A DNA stretch of 64,000 bases from VXNE01 sp963665455 (GTDB lineage Bacteria > Pseudomonadota > Gammaproteobacteria > Pseudomonadales > Azotimanducaceae), in NCBI GenBank assembly GCA_963665455.1, contig OY762279.1, positions 4,774,001 to 4,838,000 on the forward strand, read 5' to 3'. Of the stretch, positions 40,942 to 48,998 are shown piece by piece. Made by a program: the position numbers and the translations under genes. The notes below the pieces were generated by a model. The model made no database searches. It worked only from the letters and a program-made list of their open reading frames with translations, and was not told where the DNA came from. The first letter of the stretch is position 1. Every line of letters starts with the position of its first letter.

Positions 40942-41912
40942 AGCGCATCGTCGCATCGATCACGCAGGCGCTGCGGGACAAGGGGTCCGTCGAGGCCACC
41001 GTCCCGCCCCTGTCCCCGGAGGTCCGAATCGACGGCAGGTGCTGTCTCGTCACCGGCGCGAACACCGGTCTCGGCAAGGCCGTCGCCATCGACCTTGCCC
41101 GGCGCGGCGGCCATGTGTTGATGGCCTGCCGGGGCGGACACCCCGACGCGGGGGACGACGTTCGGCGCGCCTCCGGGTCCGATCACGTCGAGATGCTACG
41201 GGTCGACTTGTCGGACCTGCACTCGGTCGGCCGGCTCTGCGACACGTTGCGCGACCACGCCGTGACCCTCGACATCGCCGTGCTGAACGCGGGACTGATG
41301 CCGGCCCGGGCCCGCCGCTCGCCCCAGGGCTTCGAGTTGATGTTCGCGGTGCACTTCCTCGCCAACCGCCTCCTCGTCGCGCGATGGCTTCAGGACGGCG
41401 TGGTGCGCCCGGCCCCGCCCAACGGAGCGCCGCCCCGCATCGTCTTCGTCGCGTCGGAGGCCCACCGCACGTCGGAACCCATAGACTTCGACCACTTCGG
41501 CGCCTTCACCGACTACGGCATCCGCGACGGCCTGAAGTACTACGGCCTGTCGAAGCTACACCTCTGCACGTACGCCACCGAACTCTCCCGCCGCCTGAAC
41601 CCTGGCGACGCCACGCAAGTCGCCGTACACGCGCTGTGTCCGGGACCGGTCGCGACGGATATCGCGCGGGAGGCGCCCCCGGCCCTCAAGCCGCTGCTGA
41701 AACCCCTCATGAAGTGGTTCTTTCCGAGCCCCGCCCGCGCCGCCGGGCCGGTGAGCTATTTGTGCTGCGCCGGTCCGCCGGGGAGCCGTAGCGGCATGTA
41801 CCTGCACATGATGCGCGAGAAGCACGCCTCGGAACTCGCCACGGACCCGGCGAATGGCGACCGGCTCTGGGAGGCGAGCGAGCGCCTCCTGCGCGAACAT
41901 CCACGATCTTGA
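40938..41912 (+). CDS. Short-chain dehydrogenase/reductase (retinol dehydrogenase-like)
   Basis: This 324-residue SDR has the cofactor motif C-L-V-T-G-A-N-T-G-L-G-K near residue 40, N-A-G in A-V-L-N-A-G-L near 118, S-E in V-A-S-E-A-H near 172 and Y-Y-G-L-S-K near 203, so Ser-Tyr-Lys is present. A C-terminal extension of about 60 residues resembles vertebrate-type retinol dehydrogenases and WWOX-like SDRs. Its ATG overlaps the true end of the sulfotransferase gene by four bases. It should oxidise or reduce a lipid or sterol-like alcohol, which is inference. A second SDR follows after about 25 bases. Confidence 0.85.
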   Translation: MKRIVASITQALRDKGSVEATVPPLSPEVRIDGRCCLVTGANTGLGKAVAIDLARRGGHVLMACRGGHPDAGDDVRRASGSDHVEMLRVDLSDLHSVGRLCDTLRDHAVTLDIAVLNAGLMPARARRSPQGFELMFAVHFLANRLLVARWLQDGVVRPAPPNGAPPRIVFVASEAHRTSEPIDFDHFGAFTDYGIRDGLKYYGLSKLHLCTYATELSRRLNPGDATQVAVHALCPGPVATDIAREAPPALKPLLKPLMKWFFPSPARAAGPVSYLCCAGPPGSRSGMYLHMMREKHASELATDPANGDRLWEASERLLREHPRS

Positions 41913-41937
41913 CGCCCTGACGGCCCGGGCGCGTGCC

Positions 41938-42936
41938 GTGAGCCACCTCCCCGACATGGTCCGCAACGGCGTGGTCCACACCGTCCAATTGCTTGCCCCC
42001 AAACCGAAGGCTCGGCCCGTCGACCTGTCCGGGCGCCGCATCGTCATCACCGGCGCATCGGCCGGATCGCTCGGCTACGAGACGGCGCGTGCCCTCGCGG
42101 GGTGGGGCGCGAGGGTGGTCGTCACGGCGCGGGAGGATCCCGCCGCCCTCGAACGCACGCTGCGCGACCGATTGCGCGCCGACGGCTGCGATCCGACCGG
42201 CGTGGCCGCCCACCGTCTCGATCTTCGGGACAGCGCCAGCGTGGCCACCTTCGCCCGGTGGTATCGGGAGGAACACGGGGGGCTCGACGTCCTCGTAAAC
42301 AACGCCGGCATCCTCCTCGACACCTTCGCGCGCCGGCGAGCGCCCGTCCTGTCTGCCGACGGCTTCGAGATCCATTGGCGCACCAACTATCTGGGGACCT
42401 TCCAGCTCACCGCCGCGCTCTTGCCGCTATTGGTCGAGAGCGGACGCGCCACCGGGGACGCCCGCGTCGTCAACATCGTGTCGCACCAGCACACCCGGGG
42501 GCGCAATGAAGGCTTCTTTCGCCCGGGCACCCCCGCAGCGCCCCATCACTCCTGGAACGCCTACGGCCAATCCAAGCTGGGCCTCATCCACCTGACCACG
42601 GAGCTACAGCGCCGCCACGGCGCGAATGGTTCCCTACGCGCCGTTGCAGTCCACCCGGGCTCCGTGTACACGAACATGATCGCGCGCGGCATCGCAGCGA
42701 CACCGGGCCTGAAGCCGATCCGCGGATTCGCTACCCAACTGGCCGCGCTCGTGCTGCTCAACCCCGCACAGGGCGCCCAAACGGCGATCCACTGCGCGAG
42801 CGGCTCCGGCATCGTGGGCGGTGCCTACTACGAGCGATGTACCCCCGTCGAGCCCTCCGCGGACGCGCGGGACGCGGTCGCCGCCGCGCGGCTCTGGGAG
42901 CAGTCGGAGGCGTGGATGGCCGGCCTGCCGCACTGA
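41938..42936 (+). CDS. Short-chain dehydrogenase/reductase, second of a pair
   Basis: This SDR of about 332 residues has I-V-I-T-G-A-S-A-G-S-L-G near residue 42 (one residue longer than TGxxxGxG), V-N-N-A-G-I near 125, S-H in N-I-V-S-H-Q-H near 186 and Y-G-Q-S-K near 215, so catalytic Tyr and Lys are present. It is similar in length and domain plan to the preceding SDR but clearly divergent. The start is uncertain: GTG 41938 is used; ATG 41956 is possible. Both enzymes probably act on the same pathway as the sulfotransferase and VOC genes around them. Confidence 0.82.
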   Translation: MSHLPDMVRNGVVHTVQLLAPKPKARPVDLSGRRIVITGASAGSLGYETARALAGWGARVVVTAREDPAALERTLRDRLRADGCDPTGVAAHRLDLRDSASVATFARWYREEHGGLDVLVNNAGILLDTFARRRAPVLSADGFEIHWRTNYLGTFQLTAALLPLLVESGRATGDARVVNIVSHQHTRGRNEGFFRPGTPAAPHHSWNAYGQSKLGLIHLTTELQRRHGANGSLRAVAVHPGSVYTNMIARGIAATPGLKPIRGFATQLAALVLLNPAQGAQTAIHCASGSGIVGGAYYERCTPVEPSADARDAVAAARLWEQSEAWMAGLPH

Positions 42937-42997
42937 ACCCGCCGGGAGCCGCCTTGGGGCGCTACACTCCCACGTCCCCTCCAAGCGGTGCTCGCCC

Positions 42998-43495
42998 ATG
43001 GCTGCAACGACCGGCGCGAAGCGGCCCCGGCCCACGGCGGGACTACGCCACGTCGCCCTGCACGTCCGCAACCTCGAGGCCACCGTGGCGTTCTACACGG
43101 ACCTCCTCGGCATGGCGGTCGAGTGGCAGCCGGACGACGACAACTGTTACCTCACCTCCGGGATCGACAATCTGGCCCTGCACCGCGCGGGCACGGCACC
43201 GGACGAAGCCGGGCAACGCTTGGACCACATCGGCTTCATCGTTGACGCTATGGACGACGTCGACGACTGGCACGTATTCCTCGCCGCACACGGCGTGCCG
43301 ATCCTCAAGCCCCCGAAGACCCACCGCGACGGCGCGCGCAGTTGCTACTGTTCGGACCCGGAGGGCACCACCGTGCAGATCATCTACCACCCGCCGCTCA
43401 GCCGGGGCTTGCATGGAACTAACCCCGTTAGGCGGCTTCCTCGACGGGGACGAGCATCAGGTTTAGGTGTTTCGCCTGGCGCTGCAGGTTCTTGA
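42998..43495 (+). CDS. VOC-family (glyoxalase-like) protein, 3' end run into by an IS
   Basis: The VOC domain starts MAATTGAKRPRPTAGLRHVA and has the pattern L-R-H-V-A-L-H-V-R-N-L near residue 15, D-L-L-G-M near 38, and the second half with L-D-H-I-G-F-I-V near 70 and D-P-E-G-T-T-V-Q-I-I-Y near 125 (metal-binding His and Glu). The natural end is expected soon after I-I-Y-H-P-P. The frame then continues about 20 further codons into sequence antisense to the IS110 transposase, so the last residues have probably been replaced by IS sequence. The catalytic core is complete. VOC proteins include dioxygenases, glyoxalases and isomerases; the reaction is unknown. Confidence 0.7.
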   Translation: MAATTGAKRPRPTAGLRHVALHVRNLEATVAFYTDLLGMAVEWQPDDDNCYLTSGIDNLALHRAGTAPDEAGQRLDHIGFIVDAMDDVDDWHVFLAAHGVPILKPPKTHRDGARSCYCSDPEGTTVQIIYHPPLSRGLHGTNPVRRLPRRGRASGLGVSPGAAGS

Positions 43496-44759
43496 TCTGC
43501 CGGTCGCGGCGTTCGGCCTCCATCTCGGCCAGGTCGCGCTCGACGTATTCCTCGCCGCGCTTGAGCATGGCGTAGATCAGCCGAGCCAACTGGTGCGCGG
43601 TGGCCTTGACGGCCTTGGCGGAGTCCATGCGCGCGAGGCGGCGGCGATGCGCCGCGCCGATGGCGGTCTTGTTGTTGCGCGCGGTGCTCGCCGCCATGCG
43701 CAGCGCCTGGCCGAGCCGGTTGGCGCACCTGGGCGGCCGGCCGCCGAGGCGCTTGTCGCCGCTGATGCGGGTGCCGGGCGCCAGGCCGAGCCACGAGCAG
43801 AAGTGGGCGGCCGTCGGGAAGCGCGACAGGTCCGGGCCGACCTCGGCCGCGAACGTCAGCGCGGTCTCCACGCCGACGGTGGGGATGGCCGTCAGGTCGA
43901 CCCCGAGCAGGCCGCGCAGCCGCTCGCGCAGGGCGGCCTCGCGGGAGCGCGACGAGGGCGTCGCCGCGGCCGCCGCGTGCCGCGCCAACTCGGCGTCGAT
44001 GCGCGCCTCGCACGCGTCGATCTGGCCCTGCAGCATGTCGTGCCGCGCCAACGCCTGCGCCAGCGCGAACAGGTGCTCGTCGCGCCAGTTGCCGCGCAGG
44101 CTCGCCGCGATGGTCGCCTCGTCGGCCTTGCAGAGCCGGTGGCGGAACCGCGCCAGCACCGCCCCGTCGCGCTCGCCGGCGACGATGGCGCGCACGATCA
44201 ACTGGCCGGTCTGGCCCATGACGTCGCTCAGGACGTTGTCCAACTGCACGTTCATCTGCGTCAGCGCCTTCTGCACGTGCTGCACCGACCGGCTGCGGTC
44301 GCGCACGAGCTGTTCGCGCTGGCGCGCGTACGAGCGCAGCGGGCACAACTCGTCGGCCGCGCGGAACGCGCCGCGCAGCAGGCCGTGGCTCATCAGTTGG
44401 CGGATCCACTGGCAGTCCAGCACGTCGCTCTTGCGCCCGTGCACCTGCTTGGTCGCGCGCGGGTTCACCAGGTGCACCTCGAAGCCGGCCCGGTCGAGCA
44501 CCTCGAACAACGGTATCCAGTACACCCCCGTCGACTCCATCGCCACGTGGCGAACGCCACACGACGACAGCCACTCCGCCATCGCCTCCAAGTCGCGGGT
44601 GAACGTCCCGAACGGACGCACCGGCCGCTCGAACCGCGACCCGTCCACCGCCACGTAGTGCCGGCGCTTGCCCACGTCGATCCCCGCGCAATCGGGGTGT
44701 ACGACCTCCAACGGCGCCGCCGCCTTGCCAGCCATCGCCAAATCCTCCACCATCGTCAA
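43428..44759 (-). CDS. IS110-family transposase (element 2)
   Basis: This 443-residue IS110 enzyme has C-A-G-I-D-V-G-K-R-R-H near residue 25 (first Asp), M-E-S-T-G-V-Y-W near 75 (Glu) and K-S-D-V-L-D-C-Q-W near 110 (two Asp). The C-terminal Transposase_20 part has A-I-P-T-V-G-V-E-T near 300 and a late basic helix (R-Q-A-K-H-L-N-L-M). A coiled segment between the halves makes it longer than element 1. It reads leftwards and abuts the VOC gene at its 3' side. A shorter ATG at 44735 is possible. Left and right element ends were not resolved; the non-coding side upstream faces element 3 head to head. Confidence 0.92.
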   Translation of the reverse strand: MTMVEDLAMAGKAAAPLEVVHPDCAGIDVGKRRHYVAVDGSRFERPVRPFGTFTRDLEAMAEWLSSCGVRHVAMESTGVYWIPLFEVLDRAGFEVHLVNPRATKQVHGRKSDVLDCQWIRQLMSHGLLRGAFRAADELCPLRSYARQREQLVRDRSRSVQHVQKALTQMNVQLDNVLSDVMGQTGQLIVRAIVAGERDGAVLARFRHRLCKADEATIAASLRGNWRDEHLFALAQALARHDMLQGQIDACEARIDAELARHAAAAATPSSRSREAALRERLRGLLGVDLTAIPTVGVETALTFAAEVGPDLSRFPTAAHFCSWLGLAPGTRISGDKRLGGRPPRCANRLGQALRMAASTARNNKTAIGAAHRRRLARMDSAKAVKATAHQLARLIYAMLKRGEEYVERDLAEMEAERRDRQIKNLQRQAKHLNLMLVPVEEAA

Positions 44760-44959
44760 CGGGTCGCGCTGGGCGAGACCGCGGCGGGACGTTCACTCTT
44801 GCATACGGGGTCGCGACCCATGGGGCGCGCCACCAGCGTCAAAACGCCGATCACGGTCCGGGCCAAACTCCTAGACGGGCATGGATGCACCATTGCCCGC
44901 GAGGCCTCGCGCCCAGCGCGACCGACCTTACATCGAACGCCCGCGCAACAGGCAACCCA

Positions 44960-44991
44960 CCAGTTCCCTGCGCGTCAGCGCAGCGAACTGG
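44960..44991. other. Perfect hairpin between two divergent IS110 elements
   Basis: CCAGTTC-C-CTGCGC pairs with GCGCAG-C-GAACTGG around a four-base loop (GTCA); the only defect is one C opposite C. It lies in the 250-base gap between the start of element 2 and the left end of element 3. It could be part of the non-coding left end of element 2 and so a candidate bridge-RNA stem, or an ancestral target structure. No open reading frame crosses it convincingly. Confidence 0.5.
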
Positions 44992-45132
44992 CTGCGAGAA
45001 CTCCTAGACATCATGTTTTGACCTGCCCGTCCTCAACGCGCGTGGGTTACCTTGGCGGCGGAGTGCCGGGCAAGGCAGGGCCACATTGAGGAGGGCAGGA
45101 GGTTGCAAGACTACAAGATGTCGGAGGGCGGG

Positions 45133-46287
45133 ATGAGTGATTGCGGGGGGTCGTACGGGGCGTACGTCGGGTTGGACGTGCACAAGGACACGATCGCGGT
45201 GGCGGTGGCGCCGGCGGGGCGCGGGGCGCCGGAGGATCTCGGTGAGATCGCGAACCGACCGGCGGCGGTCGCCAGGCTGGCGCGGGAGTTGTGCGCGGCG
45301 CACGGCGGCGGGATGCCGTTGTTCAGCTACGAGGCGGGGCCCTGTGGGTATGGGTTGTACCGCCAGTTGCGGGAGCTGGGCTTCGACTGCGAGGTGGTGG
45401 CGCCGTCGCGCATCCCCAGGGCGCCGGCGGAGCGGGTGAAGACGGACCGTCGCGACGCGCGCAAGCTGGCGCGGCTGTCGCGCGGCGGCGAGTTGACGGC
45501 GGTGTGGGTTCCGGACGAGGACCACGAGGCGATGCGGGACCTGGTGCGGGCGCGGTCGGACCTGAAGGACGCGGAGCGCAGGGCGCGCCAGCGCCTCGGC
45601 GCGTTCCTGCTGCGCCACGACCGCCGCTGGTCGGCCGGGCGCTGGAGCAGGGCGCACTGGGCGTGGCTGGACGGCCAGCGCTTCGAGCGGGACTGGCAGG
45701 AGTGGGCGTACCGGGAGTACCTGGAGGCGGCGCGGACCGCGGGCGAGCGGGTCGCGGCGCTGACGGGCCAGCTGGAGCGGGCGTTGTCCGATTGGTCGCT
45801 GGCGCCGGTGGTGCGCGCGTTGGTGGCGTTGCGCGGCGTGGACCGGATCACGGCGGCGACGCTGCTGGCGGAGCTGGGCGACATCGGCCGCTTCGACTCG
45901 CCGCGCCAGTTGATGGCGTTCCTGGGGTTGGTGCCGAGCGAGCACAGCTCGGGCGGGCGGCGCCGCCGCGGCGCGATCACGCGCACCGGCAACGGGGCGG
46001 CGCGGCGCGCGCTGGTGGAGTCGGCCTGGAGCTACCGGTTCCCGGCGCGGCGCACGGCGCACCTGGAACGCAAGGCGGCCGGCGCGTCCGAAGAGGCCAG
46101 GGCCATCGCGTGGCGCGCCCAGCGGCGCCTGTGCGGTCGCTACCGGCACCTGCTCGCGTCCGGCAAGAACACCAAGCAGACGACCGTGGCCGTGGCGCGC
46201 GAGCTGGCCGGCTTCGTGTGGGACATCGTCCGCGTCGAGGTGGCGCGGATGGCGGAGGCCGGCGCCGGGACGTCGGCGACGCGTTGA
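45133..46287 (+). CDS. IS110-family transposase (element 3)
   Basis: This 384-residue protein has G-L-D-V-H-K-D-T-I near residue 12 (first Asp), Y-E-A-G-P-C-G-Y near 70 (Glu) and K-T-D-R-R-D-A-R-K-L-A near 105 (two Asp). The Transposase_20 domain has A-L-R-G-V-D-R-I-T near 238 and L-G-L-V-P-S-E-H-S-S-G-G near 280. The ATG at 45133 is preferred because GGAGGG ends four bases upstream; ATG 45118 or TTG 45052 would add N-terminal residues. It is distinct in sequence from elements 1 and 2. Confidence 0.92.
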   Translation: MSDCGGSYGAYVGLDVHKDTIAVAVAPAGRGAPEDLGEIANRPAAVARLARELCAAHGGGMPLFSYEAGPCGYGLYRQLRELGFDCEVVAPSRIPRAPAERVKTDRRDARKLARLSRGGELTAVWVPDEDHEAMRDLVRARSDLKDAERRARQRLGAFLLRHDRRWSAGRWSRAHWAWLDGQRFERDWQEWAYREYLEAARTAGERVAALTGQLERALSDWSLAPVVRALVALRGVDRITAATLLAELGDIGRFDSPRQLMAFLGLVPSEHSSGGRRRRGAITRTGNGAARRALVESAWSYRFPARRTAHLERKAAGASEEARAIAWRAQRRLCGRYRHLLASGKNTKQTTVAVARELAGFVWDIVRVEVARMAEAGAGTSATR

Positions 46288-46829
46288 CGCGCGGTTGAAG
46301 GAAGGGAGTTCGTTTCGAGTGTTGGATCGGGGCGGGGCCGGGCCGGTGTGGAGAACCCTCGGCCGGGCTACGACGGCGTCGGCGGATGGTTCGCAACGCG
46401 GACCCTCCGGCGCGACGACCCCCGCCACTAGAGAGAGGCCAGCTCCGCGACGCAGTGAGGTAGGGTCGGTAACCAATCCACGCATATCAGCATGATCCAC
46501 CGTCGCAATCTGTCCGGCCCCGTCCCGACCCACCGCGCCCGCGCCGGACCCGACCCACCGCGCCCGCGCCGGACCCGGCACGGCTGGCGAACATCGCCGG
46601 CCGGGCCGGCGCCCGCGATTTCCACCGCCCGCCCACCGCCGCTCCATCATTTGCGGGGACCGCGGCCGTGGACGGCCCGTGGAAATCGCTCCGTGCCCCC
46701 GGTTGGCCGCGACACCCCGACGGGCGCCGGAAAAGGCGGGTCACGACCGTTCCGAACCGTCGCCTCGACGAACTCGGTGCGATCGGAGCACCCTGGAACG
46801 GAGTACCGATTGACAGGTCAAAACATATC
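46288..46829. other. Long 3' non-coding part of IS110 element 3
   Basis: About 540 bases without a supported gene. It contains a perfect 25-bp tandem duplication (46526-46550 and 46551-46575, unit starting cgacccaccgcgcccgcgcc) and ends with the right subterminal repeat. This is where a guide RNA of the IS1111 type would be expected. Open frames here are low-complexity Arg/Pro/Gly translations of GC-rich DNA and are rejected as genes. Confidence 0.5.
46526..46575. repeat. 25-bp perfect tandem duplication
   Basis: The unit cgacccaccgcgcccgcgcc plus five bases (ggacc) is present twice without mismatch. It lies inside the 3' non-coding part of IS110 element 3. If this region makes a guide RNA, the duplication could affect it; otherwise it is simple replication slippage. 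Confidence 0.75.
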
Positions 46830-47088
46830 AGCCCGCATTTCTCACCAGGTCGCTTGTGCATGGACCGCAAGTCGTTGGTCCATTTGGGTTTATCGTCGGT
46901 CTCACACGTCGGTGGCCGGATGCAGACCGCTGGCCGCGCCCTCGCCGGTCTTTTCGCCCCGTGCGCGCACGTGCTCCCTCAAACTTAGGCCCCACTAGGC
47001 TTTCGGTCGGCGAGCGCGACGCAAGCGTCGTGCGCACGGGGCGAAAATCCTCGGCGATCATCGCGGCCCGTGGTGAGAAATGCGGGCT
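46830..47088. mobile_element. MITE-like element with 18-bp terminal inverted repeats
   Basis: AGCCCGCATTTCTCACCA (46830-46847) is the exact reverse complement of TGGTGAGAAATGCGGGCT (47071-47088). Inside, a second perfect inverted repeat of 16 bp pairs TTTTCGCCCCGTGCGC (46951-46966) with GCGCACGGGGCGAAAA (47032-47047), and a small CGACGC-aa-GCGTCG hairpin lies between. No transposase is encoded in the roughly 260 bp. The outer repeat seems to extend to CCTAG..., whose left half now sits at 45003-45007 on the far side of IS110 element 3. The right end is about ten bases beyond the stop of the sterol-reductase gene. Confidence 0.65.
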
Positions 47089-47100
47089 AGGGGCGGAGGC

Positions 47101-48183
47101 TCAGTACACGCGCGGCACGATCCGCCACGGCACGGCGCTGCGGTACGCGTCCCACAGCGCCCCGTACTTCTCCGCGCACCGCCGGTCGTCGTCGCGCTCG
47201 CGGAAGCCGAGCAGCAAAACGTAGTAGACGACATAGAGCCACGGCGCGAGCAACTCGGGCCGCCCAAGGGAGAGGGCGAGGCCCGTCGCCATGAGGATCT
47301 CGCCGAGATAGTTCACGTGCCGCGAAACGCCCCAGAACCCGCCGCATAGCACCCGATGCCGCCCGTCCGAGAGCACCCGTGGCGCGAACCCCAGGAAGGG
47401 CCGGTGCGGATCGCGTTTGAAGGCGAACTTCTGCATGTTCGCGCCCCGCGCCAGCGTCCAACCGGCGAAGAAGATCCCCGACGCGAGCACGAGGAGCCAC
47501 GCCGGGGCGTCCGGATTCGGGAGGTCCGCCACGGCCCACAGGCCGACCGCGTAGAAATACGGATACCAGTTCAGGCAGCCCCACACGAGCTTCGCGCCGA
47601 CCCGCTCCGCGAAGAGATCGTAGGTGTAGAGATGGACGCGCTCAAGGAAGAGATAGTCCAGGATGAACCAGGTGAACAGGACGACATGCAAGACCACGCC
47701 CGGCGAAGGGTCGCCGGGGCAGACCAGGAAGTGATGCGCGGCGAAGGCGAGGAGATTGAGCTGCAGCATCGTGGCCCCGAACACGTACAGGAACATCTTC
47801 GCGTCCACGCGGCCGCCGAACATCCGCGGGTTCGCGCGACGGCCGAGATAGAGATCGGCCAGCAGAGCGTCTCCACGGGCCGGTGCGGTGAGAACGGCGG
47901 CGACCGACATCGCGATTCCCAACACGCCCGCCCCGAGCGCCCCGGACCAACGGTGCTCCCAGAGCCAGTCCCAGGGCACGAGGCCGGTCCAGCCTCCGAC
48001 GAACCACGCAGCCACGGCCACGGCCCAGACCAGCGGCCCGTTCAACCGATAGCGCAGTGGCGTCCCGCTCGAGGGGTCGCGCACGTAGCCGGCGACGTCG
48101 CGTGCCGGAAGCACCGCGTGCAACGCAAGCAAGGCCGCGCAGATCCACCACGGCGCCAAGAACCCGGCCAAGAAGCTGTTCAC
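47101..48183 (-). CDS. Sterol reductase family protein (ERG4/ERG24-like)
   Basis: This 360-residue integral membrane protein has about eight to ten helices. The C-terminal signatures of the ERG4/ERG24 family are present: G-F-W-G-V-S-R-H-V-N-Y-L-G-E near residue 280, then D-D-R-R-C-A-E-K-Y-G-A-L-W near 335 and V-P-W-R-I-V-P-R-V-Y at the very end. These residues form the NADPH-binding pocket of delta-14 and delta-7 sterol reductases. Bacterial homologues exist, but whether this host has sterols is unknown; a hopanoid or other polyprenoid double bond is an alternative. A MITE-like element ends ten bases past its stop. The SDR upstream is on the same strand, 25 bases away. Confidence 0.85.
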   Translation of the reverse strand: MNSFLAGFLAPWWICAALLALHAVLPARDVAGYVRDPSSGTPLRYRLNGPLVWAVAVAAWFVGGWTGLVPWDWLWEHRWSGALGAGVLGIAMSVAAVLTAPARGDALLADLYLGRRANPRMFGGRVDAKMFLYVFGATMLQLNLLAFAAHHFLVCPGDPSPGVVLHVVLFTWFILDYLFLERVHLYTYDLFAERVGAKLVWGCLNWYPYFYAVGLWAVADLPNPDAPAWLLVLASGIFFAGWTLARGANMQKFAFKRDPHRPFLGFAPRVLSDGRHRVLCGGFWGVSRHVNYLGEILMATGLALSLGRPELLAPWLYVVYYVLLLGFRERDDDRRCAEKYGALWDAYRSAVPWRIVPRVY

Positions 48184-48208
48184 GGCACCGGAGGCCTCCG
48201 GCGTGCGT

Positions 48209-48991
48209 TCATCCGAGGTCCGCCGTGTTCGCGGCCATCAGCCGCACCGCCGTCCGACGCGGGAGCAGCCGCCGGAATACTTGCGCCACCAGACGGTTCA
48301 ACGTGCCGGGCACCACTTCCGGTCCATGCCCGAGCGCGTCGAGGGTACGGTTCGCAACCACCTCCGAGGCCAACATGCCGGGTGCGTCCCGGTCGGTTGC
48401 CCGACGATAGCCCGGCGTCGGAATCGCGCCCGCGCAACAGCCGATCACGTCGATGCCGGCATCGCGCAACTCATGCCAGAGTCCTTCGGCCAGGATGGAG
48501 TTGAAGGCGCGGGTGGCGGCGTAGGTGGCGACGCGCGGCACGCCCTGTAGCCCCGATAGGGAGGACATCAACACGACGCCGCCCCGACCGCGCCGGTGCA
48601 ACGACGGCAGCAACGCGTGGACGAAGCGGACGGGCCCCAACGCGTTGACGCGCACGGCCTCCTCCAGCGCGTCGCCGTCCACCTCCAAGAACCGGCCCAC
48701 GGGCACGGCGGCGGCGTTGTAGATGAGCAGACCGACGTCCACCTCCGCGGTGGCCGCTCGCAGCGTGTCGGCCCAATCATCGCCGCCCAAATCAAGCGCG
48801 ACGCACCGGACCCGAACGCCATGGGCGTCGCGCAGCTCGGCGGCGAGCGCCTCGAGCAACGGCTTGCGCCGGGCGAGGAGCACGAGATGGATGCCGCGTT
48901 CCGCGAGGCAGGCCGCAAAGGAGGCGCCGAGGCCCTCGGAGGCACCGGCGACCACCGCCCACGGGCCGTATCGCTCGGCGAAGTCCCTCAC
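48209..48991 (-). CDS. Short-chain dehydrogenase with YxxxR active site
   Basis: This 260-residue SDR has V-V-A-G-A-S-E-G-L-G-A near residue 13 (cofactor loop), Y-N-A-A in L-L-I-Y-N-A-A-A near 90 and M-S-S-L-S-G near 143. The catalytic segment reads Y-A-A-T-R, so the usual Lys after Tyr is Arg. N-terminal spacing and length are those of classical SDRs. Arg replacements occur in some active SDR-like proteins, but activity is uncertain. It sits between coq7 and the sterol-reductase gene on the same strand, and could reduce a keto group of the same lipid, which is inference. Confidence 0.8.
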   Translation of the reverse strand: MRDFAERYGPWAVVAGASEGLGASFAACLAERGIHLVLLARRKPLLEALAAELRDAHGVRVRCVALDLGGDDWADTLRAATAEVDVGLLIYNAAAVPVGRFLEVDGDALEEAVRVNALGPVRFVHALLPSLHRRGRGGVVLMSSLSGLQGVPRVATYAATRAFNSILAEGLWHELRDAGIDVIGCCAGAIPTPGYRRATDRDAPGMLASEVVANRTLDALGHGPEVVPGTLNRLVAQVFRRLLPRRTAVRLMAANTADLG

Positions 48992-48998
48992 GGTGCCA

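Larger units (their letters stand above)
45008..46829 (+). mobile_element. IS110-family element 3 (IS1111-like), complete
   Basis: Subterminal inverted repeats of 13 bp, ATGTTTTGACCTG (45013-45025) and CAGGTCAAAACAT (46814-46826), bracket the transposase. An AG dinucleotide lies just outside each end (45006-45007 and 46830-46831). If the segment between them is removed the flanks join as CCT-AG-CCCGC, which restores the terminal repeat of the MITE-like element to the right. This matches IS110 chemistry: a shared core dinucleotide (CT on the other strand) and no target duplication. About 125 bases precede the transposase and about 540 follow it, so a guide RNA would most likely lie on the 3' side, as in the IS1111 group. 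Confidence 0.7.

Noticed and set aside
43384..45089. Long reading frames antisense or in other frames of the IS110 transposase (for example 43467-45089 and 43384-44796)
   Set aside because: They are shadows of the real transposase frame with Arg/Ala-rich composition and no family features.
46668..47061. Short reading frames in the IS110 element 3 tail and the MITE
   Set aside because: They cross inverted repeats and element borders, and have no start signals or protein-like pattern.
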